Below, in pieces: positions 1 through 5,684 of a DNA stretch of 7,544 nt (position 1 is the stretch's first letter; every line of letters starts with the position of its first letter). Below the pieces are notes generated by a model. That model was not told where the DNA came from, did no database searches, and saw nothing but the letters and a program-made list of their open reading frames with translations. Source of the DNA: Candidatus Zipacnadia bacterium (GTDB lineage Bacteria > Armatimonadota > Zipacnadia > Zipacnadales > Zipacnadaceae). The stretch spans positions 1-7,544 of the forward strand of contig JALGTI010000199.1 of the NCBI GenBank assembly GCA_029821455.1. The letters are read 5' to 3'. Both the position numbers and the translations under genes were made by a program.

Positions 1-1
1 T

Positions 2-1426
2 TTCCCGTACTGGGAGTTTGAGGAGGCGGCCCTGGGTCTCGCCGCCGTGAACGTACCGGAGGACATTGACGGCTCGGTCAGGCGCTACTGGACTTCGATA
101 GTCCATCAGGATGAAACGTTTCCGACGATGGCCATTGCCCTGGCGAGTCTGTATCGGCAGGATGACCCGTTGAAGGTAGCGGATGGTGCGCTGTCACAAG
201 GGCACGCGAAACATCCGGCTCTGGCCAGCGACAGCTTTCTGATCAGATACCGGGCGCCTATTGGGTTGGGGTTCGAGCGGATCCCCTACCACAGAGTGCT
301 TGCCAATGGTTTTCTTGAAGATGAGTTCTATCGGTCGAAAGTAGCAGGCAAGATTGTGCTGATTGGTGCCACCGCTTCACTGCTCCAGGACCTATATGAG
401 ACTCCTGTCGCGTTGAGGGGAGTGGGCGGTTCTGGGGACAAGACCGCGCGCATGCCCGGCGTGGAGATTATCGCCCACGCTACCGGTACGGTTCTGAACT
501 CTCGCTATATCCTGCCGCTTGCCCCTGCGGCGGCAGGGATGCTGACGTTGCTGTTTTCGGCGGCGATGGGCCTGGCCCTGATATGGTTGCGTCCGCTGAA
601 GGCGCTGCTGCTGGGTTGGCTCCCGCTGGTCATCGTGGCAATCGTCCTGGCTTTCGTCGTATTCTGGGGCCGGAGCCTGTGGGTGCCGCTAGTGCCACTG
701 CTGCTGGGGGTTACACTATCATACACGCTGGGCACGGTTTATCTGGAGCTAACCGCCGACCGGGAGCAGAGACGGCTGCGGCGCGCGTGGGCCAAGCGCG
801 TCTCGCCAGAAGTGCTGGAGGTTATCCTCAACAATCCGGGACTGACGAAGGTCACAGGGCGTCGTGTCGTGGGGACTGTGTTCTTTTCCGACCTGGAGGG
901 CTTCACTAGCTTCTGCCACTCGTCCGCGCCTGAACGTGTGGTGGAGCAGATAAATAAGTACCTGGGGTTGGCGACGCAAGTGATACGCAAGCACGGGGGC
1001 ACTCTGCACAAGTTTATTGGCGATGGCGTAATGGCAGTGTTCGGTGACCCGGTGCCACAGGAGGACCACGCGCGTCGCGCCCTGGCCGCCAGCGTGGAAT
1101 TGCAGAAGAGGATGGCTGCCCTCCGTGATGCACAATCGTCAGAAGCCTGGGCGATGTTTGTACGAGTGGGCCTGCATACCGGTGAGCTGGTTGCCGGCGA
1201 TATAGGCTCGGAGGATATGTTAGAATACACGGTGATGGGAGATACAGTCAGTACGGCCTCGCGTCTGGAGGGCTACAATAAGGAGCTTGGGACCGACATC
1301 TTGATGAGCAAGGCCACCGCCGAGCGCGTGGGCGAGGGTTTCAAGTTGGAGTCGTTGGGGGAAATCAACGTCAGGGGAAGAGCTGTACCAGTCGAGGTTT
1401 ATACGGTCAAGGGGGCCTTAGAATGA
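2..1426 (+). CDS. CHASE2-domain class III adenylate cyclase, 5' end cut off by the window
   Basis: This is a membrane sensor cyclase predicted to make cAMP from ATP in the cytoplasm in response to an extracytoplasmic signal. The frame is open from base 2, and the CHASE2-like words around LGLAAVNVPEDIDGSVRR cross the internal GTG at 47, so that GTG is not the true start. Numbered from that GTG, the visible part has the end of CHASE2 (to about 150, including GKIVLIG and PGVEIIAHA), three membrane segments (about 158-181, 186-207, 210-230), a charged linker, and the catalytic domain (about 272-459). Catalytic residues seen are metal Asp282 and Asp326, adenine-selecting Lys322 and Thr395 (class IIIb pattern) and Arg406. 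The transition-state Asn expected before the ARL-type motif is Ser402 (DTVSTASRLE), which could lower activity. The stop overlaps the next gene's ATG (ATGA), indicating translational coupling. Family call is firm; activity is not. Confidence 0.93.
   Translation, partial: FPYWEFEEAALGLAAVNVPEDIDGSVRRYWTSIVHQDETFPTMAIALASLYRQDDPLKVADGALSQGHAKHPALASDSFLIRYRAPIGLGFERIPYHRVLANGFLEDEFYRSKVAGKIVLIGATASLLQDLYETPVALRGVGGSGDKTARMPGVEIIAHATGTVLNSRYILPLAPAAAGMLTLLFSAAMGLALIWLRPLKALLLGWLPLVIVAIVLAFVVFWGRSLWVPLVPLLLGVTLSYTLGTVYLELTADREQRRLRRAWAKRVSPEVLEVILNNPGLTKVTGRRVVGTVFFSDLEGFTSFCHSSAPERVVEQINKYLGLATQVIRKHGGTLHKFIGDGVMAVFGDPVPQEDHARRALAASVELQKRMAALRDAQSSEAWAMFVRVGLHTGELVAGDIGSEDMLEYTVMGDTVSTASRLEGYNKELGTDILMSKATAERVGEGFKLESLGEINVRGRAVPVEVYTVKGALE
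1409..1415 (+). promoter_or_regulatory. Ribosome binding site of the FecR gene
   Basis: AAGGGGG lies 7 nt before the ATG at 1423, inside the last codons of the cyclase gene. It supports the 1423 start and coupled translation of the two genes. Confidence 0.6.
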
Positions 1427-3078
1427 GCAACCGATGTGGCGTGCTAGGTTGGACACTGGTTGTGGGGCTGGCTATCATGGCCAGCGCCACAATGCCGTGG
1501 CCGGCGGAGGCAGCTTCGGCAAAGATCACGGCCATCACGCTGAAGGTCACGCATCGCGTGGGCGCTGCGGGCAGTTGGCAAGCCAGTAAGGTGGGCACGC
1601 AATTGCCGCCCAACAGCCGAGTGCGTACGGCTAAGCGCTCCATATGTGAGATTAAGTTTCCCGACGGCAGCCGCGTGCGCATGGGCCCGCGTAGCGACCT
1701 GGTGATATCAGACCCGGCTACCAAGCAACTGAAGGTCGTCACCGGCCAGGTATTTGCCAACATCGTCTCAGGCACTGGGGCGCAGATTCAGGGGGCCACA
1801 GCAACTGCGGCGGTCAAGGGCACCTGGGTGCTGTACCAAGGGCCGACGGCGCCAGGGGAATACCCGCCGCGTGATTTTGACTGGGTCAGTGCCTGGTTCG
1901 GCAGTGTCGAATTCGGCAACGAGCAGGGTAGCAGCACCGTCGGGGATGGGCAGAGCTCCAATGCGCCGGCAGGTATGGGGCCGTCAGCGCCCGGCACTGG
2001 CTTCCATCACTCGTTCGGCGGCGGCACGCTGTTTCCCTGGTGGGAACAGATATCGTCGGGTACGGAGACCTCCGCGACACCTGGCACTCCCGCTGGCGTA
2101 GGCTTCAAGGAAGAGCAAGTAGGCGCCCGGACGCAGACGAAGGGATTTGTGGGCGGGCCGACCACCGGGGCCGTGGATGTCGTGGTACAGTCCAATCCGG
2201 CCCTAAGCATAGGAGGCGGCGGGAATGGCGCGCTGCTGGCTGCTGGCGCACTGGCAGCAGCCTCGCTGGGCCAGATTAGCGAGGAGCGGGTACTGGGGCG
2301 GGCGTTCTTTGGGCCATCTAGCCAGTTGGATTTGATGGGCGTTTTGGTGACCGGCGGGGCCCTGGGCGGAGCCCGGGCGCGAGCGGCTGGGCTGTATGGT
2401 CACTATTATGGGGAGATTGGGTTGCAGGCGCTGACAGATTTCGCCGGAGAAGGGGACACCTCCGTCAGCGACCTGTTTGTGGTGGATCGTGTGGGCCGCA
2501 CCGATATTGTGCTGGGCCGACAGCGCTACCTGGAAGGCCCGGTCAACAACAGCCCGGTAGGCTCCCTGTTCGGGGTTGTCCGCTTTGATGGTGTTTCAGT
2601 GCAACGACGTACGGATGATTGGTCGGCAATGGTGGCGTGGCTTGATGAGTACGAGGCGTGGGGGCAGTCGCCGCTGCAGACGGGAGGGTGGTTTGGACGA
2701 GTCTCGGCGCCGGTTTTGGGTGGTCAGGTGGGTGTCAACGCCTTGCGGCAGCAAGGCGAGAGCTTGGGGTTGAGCGCCGATGTTTGTGTGCCAGTTATAC
2801 CGGGATACCTCGACGTGTATACGGAGCTAGGCGACGACCCGACAGGGGCGCACCTGGAGACCTTCGGCGTCTACTTCCCTGAGCTGTACCAGTCCGCCGG
2901 GTTGGATGTGTACGTGGAGCATGCGAGCCGGCATGATCAGCCCTCGCTATGGTCAGCGCTCGCCTATCTGGAAGCAGGCGAAGGCTGGACGGGACTAGGG
3001 GGAGCACGCAAGGTCCAGGGGGACAACTGGGAGTTTGCACTTGGCGCAATTAAGCGCTTCGGGACCCTAGCTTTCTAG
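1423..3078 (+). CDS. Exported FecR-domain protein with putative outer-membrane beta-barrel C-terminus
   Basis: The product has 551 residues. A Sec signal peptide covers residues 1 to about 33 (hydrophobic LVVGLAIMA, then PAEAASA). The FecR domain (about 40-138) shows the family pattern: a start resembling VTHRVGAAG, then PPNSRVRT, the FPDGSRVRMGPRSDL strand pair, a GQVFANI strand and the closing ATAAVKGT. FecR domains are periplasmic and transmit or bind envelope signals. Residues about 141-260 are a Gly/Pro/Ser-rich linker. Residues 268-283 are Ala/Leu-rich and hydrophobic. From about 300 to 551 there are alternating polar/apolar strands with many Tyr/Trp/Gly residues (LGRQRYLEGPVNN, WSAMVAWLDEYEAW, FALGAIKRFG) and a terminal Phe, as in outer-membrane barrels. 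The barrel call is inference; the signal peptide and FecR calls are strong. It is coupled to the upstream cyclase by an ATGA overlap, so a joint envelope-sensing role is plausible. Confidence 0.88.
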   Translation: MSNRCGVLGWTLVVGLAIMASATMPWPAEAASAKITAITLKVTHRVGAAGSWQASKVGTQLPPNSRVRTAKRSICEIKFPDGSRVRMGPRSDLVISDPATKQLKVVTGQVFANIVSGTGAQIQGATATAAVKGTWVLYQGPTAPGEYPPRDFDWVSAWFGSVEFGNEQGSSTVGDGQSSNAPAGMGPSAPGTGFHHSFGGGTLFPWWEQISSGTETSATPGTPAGVGFKEEQVGARTQTKGFVGGPTTGAVDVVVQSNPALSIGGGGNGALLAAGALAAASLGQISEERVLGRAFFGPSSQLDLMGVLVTGGALGGARARAAGLYGHYYGEIGLQALTDFAGEGDTSVSDLFVVDRVGRTDIVLGRQRYLEGPVNNSPVGSLFGVVRFDGVSVQRRTDDWSAMVAWLDEYEAWGQSPLQTGGWFGRVSAPVLGGQVGVNALRQQGESLGLSADVCVPVIPGYLDVYTELGDDPTGAHLETFGVYFPELYQSAGLDVYVEHASRHDQPSLWSALAYLEAGEGWTGLGGARKVQGDNWEFALGAIKRFGTLAF

Positions 3079-3090
3079 GCGAGTACTCGC
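3079..3090. repeat. Perfect 12-nt palindrome directly after the FecR stop codon
   Basis: GCGAGTACTCGC is its own reverse complement and begins at the base after the TAG stop. Its left half can alternatively pair with ACTCGC at 3108-3113, enclosing a TGGT/ACCA mini-stem (3094-3097 with 3101-3104). No U-tract follows, so it is not an intrinsic terminator. It could be an mRNA end-stabilising stem or a protein site; function unknown. Confidence 0.4.
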
Positions 3091-3132
3091 AGGTGGTGGG
3101 ACCAAACACTCGCTAAGGGTAGGTGACAGGCA

Positions 3133-4200
3133 ATGAAGATGTGGTGGCTGCTGTTCAGTATCGTGCTGGTGATATCCGTTGTTGTCGTCTATGTTGGCTG
3201 TGGGGGTGGCTCTGTATCGGCCGGCGCAGGCACGGGGAACGTGAGTATGACGGTGATATTCCCGCCGCCTTCAGACGGTGCGGCCCCTGAAGACCTCCCC
3301 AACGCAACTCAGAGCGTCCGCATCACCTTGAAGCCGGTGCCTGCGGGAGGTGGCGAGGTAGTGGTCGGCCAGGCGGTCTCGGACTGGCAGATTGTGCGCC
3401 TGGTAACTGCGCCACCCGGAGGCGGCCCTGTGAGTGTGTTGATTACAGGGGTCCCGCCCGGCTTGGTCGCGGTCCTGGCCCAGGGCTTTGCTACGCCAGA
3501 TGGAACCGGCGACGTGATCGCGATGGCGATGACCCAGGTTCTGGTCGCGGCCGGACACACCGTGAAGGCGAACCTCATAACCCAGGCGCTGTGCGCCAGT
3601 GTGCAAGTTGTTCCGCCAACCCTTGCCCTGGAACCCACTTACGTTGGATACATAACGGCTACAGCGTATGACGCCGACGGCATGGTACTGCTGGATGCTG
3701 ACTTCCAATGGAGCTCCAGTGATGAAGGCGTGGCCATAGTTACAGAGGGCGTCTTGCCCGGCACCAGTGTTGTCGCACCGCCAACGGCGGAGGTGACCGC
3801 CGTTGGCGAGGGCACCTGTACGATCACAGCCACGGAGACCGGCAGCGGCAAGAGTGCTGCTTGTGAGGTGACTGTAACGGCACGGCCTGTCGCCTCCGTG
3901 ACGGTACTGCCGAGGGCCATAACACTGTTCCTACCAGACGATTCGCAACGGCAGTTAACGGCGACTGCATACGATGAATCCGGGGCGACAATTCCATACG
4001 CCGAGTTCACCTGGTTTAGCACGGATGGTTCGGTTGCGACAGTGACCAATATGGGGCTAGCTGAGGGCGTACGTGAAGGGTATTGCCAGATAGTAGCGTA
4101 TACTGGTGAGCCGCCAGTGTTGCAGCAGACAGCAGGGCCAGAAAGCAGACTCGCGCAGGCAGGATATGCCGAGGGTTACTGTGATGTGACTGTGATGTGA
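3133..4200 (+). CDS. Lipoprotein with two BIG2-like (bacterial Ig-like) domains
   Basis: The product has 355 residues. The N-terminus is a short lipoprotein signal: MKMWWLLF, a hydrophobic core, then Cys23 followed by GGGSVSAG. The lipobox (Tyr-Val-Gly-Cys) is unusual for Tyr at -3. Residues about 31-155 form a beta-rich domain with TMTVIFPPP-type and GVPPG motifs common in uncharacterised surface lipoproteins. Residues 156-249 and about 250-355 are two related BIG2-like folds: each has an AYD-x-x-G stretch, a W-S-(S/T)-D turn, VAIVT/VATVT, and a late Cys-x-(I)-x-A strand with a second Cys in the C(E/D)VTV strand. The second repeat carries an insertion between its two Cys residues. It lies 54 bp after the FecR gene with no terminator between, so it is probably in the same operon; the SD (AGG around 3127) is weak. 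The stop is created by an 11-bp tandem duplication (4178-4199). Likely anchored in the envelope and adhesive or structural; ligand unknown. Confidence 0.85.
   Translation: MKMWWLLFSIVLVISVVVVYVGCGGGSVSAGAGTGNVSMTVIFPPPSDGAAPEDLPNATQSVRITLKPVPAGGGEVVVGQAVSDWQIVRLVTAPPGGGPVSVLITGVPPGLVAVLAQGFATPDGTGDVIAMAMTQVLVAAGHTVKANLITQALCASVQVVPPTLALEPTYVGYITATAYDADGMVLLDADFQWSSSDEGVAIVTEGVLPGTSVVAPPTAEVTAVGEGTCTITATETGSGKSAACEVTVTARPVASVTVLPRAITLFLPDDSQRQLTATAYDESGATIPYAEFTWFSTDGSVATVTNMGLAEGVREGYCQIVAYTGEPPVLQQTAGPESRLAQAGYAEGYCDVTVM
4178..4199 (+). repeat. 11-bp perfect tandem duplication at the end of the BIG2 lipoprotein gene
   Basis: The unit ACTGTGATGTG occurs twice in a row (4178-4188 and 4189-4199). 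Removing one copy would change the ending from DVTVM-stop (TGA) to DVTVY-stop (TAG at 4209-4211), so the duplication moves the stop forward without harming the domain. Confidence 0.85.
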
Positions 4201-4274
4201 CGGTGTATTAGAGCGCGGGCCTGAATATGATTGTGGAGTAGACAAAGCGGACCGACCCGATTGCTGGAAGGAGC

Positions 4275-4308
4275 CGGCCTGGGTTCGCACAAACCCAGGC
4301 CGAATTTT
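4275..4308 (+). terminator. Rho-independent terminator of the cyclase-FecR-BIG2 operon
   Basis: There is a perfect 11-bp GC-rich stem (4275-4285 with 4292-4302; arms CGGCCTGGGTT and AACCCAGGCCG), a 6-nt loop, then AATTTT. The T run lies only on the plus-strand side, so it ends the rightward operon, 75 bp after the lipoprotein stop. The convergent minus-strand gene stops at 4391 and could use the hairpin only as a weak block. The rest of 4201-4390 shows no gene. Confidence 0.85.
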
Positions 4309-4390
4309 GCTGTTCATACAGGCAAGCGGCGTTCCAAGAGTTGGCATAGCACAGAATGAACTGGCCTTGCGGATGACAAGGAAGGTGACG

Positions 4391-5395
4391 CTAGCGGATC
4401 AAGTGTGTTGCCTTGATGCCGTAACCTGTCCCTCCGGGGGTTGTGAATTCAATGAAGCGGCCAGCGATGTAGCGGTCCTGACCCTGTACAATGACGTCCT
4501 CAAGCCAAAATGCTCCGAACCTCTTGACCTCGAAGTAGGCACCGCTTCCGGTGCCAGCAACATACTCAACGAACGGAACGATGAGCAGGCGGGGGTTGTT
4601 GGTGTGGAAGTCCTCGAAGGTATCGTCAGCCCACGGATCCTGGTCGGCGCGTTTCAAACGCGAGTCGCTATCGGTCTTCAGGTCTCCCCGCCAATGCCCA
4701 ATACCCAGGCCAGTATTGGCGTATGCCGTATCGCCATCGTACACACGCTGAAGGTCCTCCTCCTCGGGTGTGAGCAGACCTTTTAGCGTCCTGTCAAAGT
4801 CCACGCCGCCGGCTGGCTGCAGGAAGCCGAAGCTGCCGGGGATACCACAGTGCGGCGCGTCGGCCATCAACAGGTTGACTGGAAGGCCATATTCGACAGG
4901 CGTAGTATCTGTAATCCACATCGGCGTAATACAAGTTCCTGGGATCGTCTTGCTGGCCACGGCGGCCCGGGTCACCGTAATGCTGTCAACCCCAAACGCT
5001 CGGAGAAAGTGGAAGGGCACGTGCTTGGAGACAGTCACCTCAACTGCCCCAGCGTATGGCGCTGGCCCGAAGCCCGGCACCTCCGCATCTCTGGCGTAGC
5101 ACGACACGCTTATGTTGACTGCTTCAGTGTCCGCTGGATGCGTATTGACCTGTCCGATCTCGCTTGCTGTAGCGGAGGCCAGGTCATGATAGGGAAGCTC
5201 TTGGGCACCGGCTAGGGCGGCCGCATCCGCCATGTTTTGGCAGCGCTGGCAACCGAGCGCTGCGATGCTTAGGTCAATGGCCAGACCTGCTATTGGGAGG
5301 ATGACCACGAGCGCTACGACGACCATACCAAGGGTCACACCGTCGCGTCGGGTGCGCCTTGTAGCACAGCGTAGTCGCCTTTGTCTGGGCATCAT
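4391..5395 (-). CDS. TadG-like (Flp pilus assembly-associated) membrane-anchored protein
   Basis: The product has 334 residues. A basic N-terminus (MMPRQRRLRCATRRTRRDG) precedes one hydrophobic helix (about 20-45, VTLGMVVVALVVILPIAGLA) and then the TadG-type signature IDLSIAALGCQRCQNMADAAALAGAQ. This matches the N-terminal region of TadE/TadG-like proteins, which are fixed in the inner membrane with the body outside. Residues about 115-150 (EVTVSKHVPFHFLRAFGVDSITVTRAAVA) match the following conserved beta segment. The rest (about 155-334), rich in Gly, Asp and aromatics, is a presumed extracytoplasmic domain of unknown role; no von Willebrand MIDAS motif is evident. No other tad genes are in the window, so a pilus role is inferred from the family only. 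The start at 5395 has a good SD (5402-5409); an ATG follows directly at 5392. It stops at TAG and is convergent with the BIG2 gene. Confidence 0.85.
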   Translation of the reverse strand: MMPRQRRLRCATRRTRRDGVTLGMVVVALVVILPIAGLAIDLSIAALGCQRCQNMADAAALAGAQELPYHDLASATASEIGQVNTHPADTEAVNISVSCYARDAEVPGFGPAPYAGAVEVTVSKHVPFHFLRAFGVDSITVTRAAVASKTIPGTCITPMWITDTTPVEYGLPVNLLMADAPHCGIPGSFGFLQPAGGVDFDRTLKGLLTPEEEDLQRVYDGDTAYANTGLGIGHWRGDLKTDSDSRLKRADQDPWADDTFEDFHTNNPRLLIVPFVEYVAGTGSGAYFEVKRFGAFWLEDVIVQGQDRYIAGRFIEFTTPGGTGYGIKATHLIR

Positions 5396-5401
5396 AGCTT
5401 G

Positions 5402-5409
5402 TCCCTCTT
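5402..5409 (-). promoter_or_regulatory. Ribosome binding site of the TadG-like gene
   Basis: AAGAGGGA on the minus strand, about 6-8 nt before the ATG at 5395, supports that start codon. Confidence 0.6.
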
Positions 5410-5433
5410 CCGCTCAGCGCCGAGACACTACGC

Positions 5434-5491
5434 CCTGGTCGTCACCACCTGTGATTAGCGAACAAGCGAACGCCAAGATGGCTTGACCAGG
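5434..5491 (-). other. Possible structured 5' leader of the TadG-like mRNA
   Basis: In the leader between promoter and start, a 7-bp perfect inverted repeat (CCTGGTC at 5434-5440 and GACCAGG at 5485-5491) encloses a small GCCA/TGGC hairpin (5472-5475 with 5479-5482) and a direct repeat GCGAAC (5458-5463, 5466-5471). This could be a regulatory fold or chance. No known riboswitch class is recognised. Confidence 0.3.
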
Positions 5492-5536
5492 CGCGTCTCA
5501 AGTAACGGGCGCCGTGATAACCATTGCTCAGCATAG

Positions 5537-5564
5537 CATATAGCTAACATCAAGAAACTGTCAA
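5537..5564 (-). promoter_or_regulatory. Sigma70-type promoter for the TadG-like gene
   Basis: Read on the minus strand, a perfect TTGACA (-35, 5559-5564) is followed after 16 nt by TATATG (-10, 5537-5542); TATGCT at 5535-5540 with an 18-nt spacer is an alternative. It sits in a locally A+T-rich patch of an otherwise G+C-rich window. Transcription would start near 5530, giving a leader of about 130 nt. Confidence 0.6.
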
Positions 5565-5634
5565 GTGTTCTTTACCCGTTGTTAGATGTGGGCAAACCAA
5601 AAACCTGGGCATCGGACGCGGTCTTATGGGGAGA

Positions 5635-5665
5635 AATAGCAGTAGCCGAAGAAAAGGAAGCTATT
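5635..5665 (+). other. Hairpin in the 5' leader of the PEP-CTERM gene
   Basis: AATAGC (5635-5640) and GCTATT (5660-5665) form a perfect 6-bp stem with a 19-nt A/G-rich loop, ending 7 nt before the Shine-Dalgarno. An alternative 4-bp pairing (TAGC 5643-5646 with 5660-5663) competes. A role in translation control is possible but unproven. No convincing plus-strand promoter was found in 5396-5684. Confidence 0.3.
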
Positions 5666-5672
5666 ACCCGAC

Positions 5673-5679
5673 AGGGAGG
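5673..5679 (+). promoter_or_regulatory. Ribosome binding site that fixes the GTG start at 5685
   Basis: AGGGAGG lies 5 nt before GTG 5685. It is the strongest SD near this gene and places the signal peptide in frame with the peptidase domain, so 5685 is preferred over the downstream ATG at 5895. Confidence 0.7.
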
Positions 5680-5684
5680 CCACG

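Noticed and set aside
739..1230. Long open frame on the minus strand opposite the cyclase domain
   Set aside because: It is antisense to a clear catalytic domain, shows no recognisable motif and is the usual by-product of G+C-rich codon use.
3271..4049. Long minus-strand open frames opposite the BIG2 lipoprotein
   Set aside because: Several overlap each other in different frames, none has a convincing SD or domain, while the plus-strand product has a lipoprotein signal and two Ig-like repeats.
4307..4786. Plus-strand frame opposite the end of the TadG-like gene
   Set aside because: It begins right at the terminator U-tract and runs antisense to a gene with promoter, SD and family signature; no domain visible.
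5396..5684. Plus-strand promoter for the PEP-CTERM gene
   Set aside because: No pair of -35 and -10 boxes with acceptable match and spacing was found; the clear promoter in this gap faces the other way.
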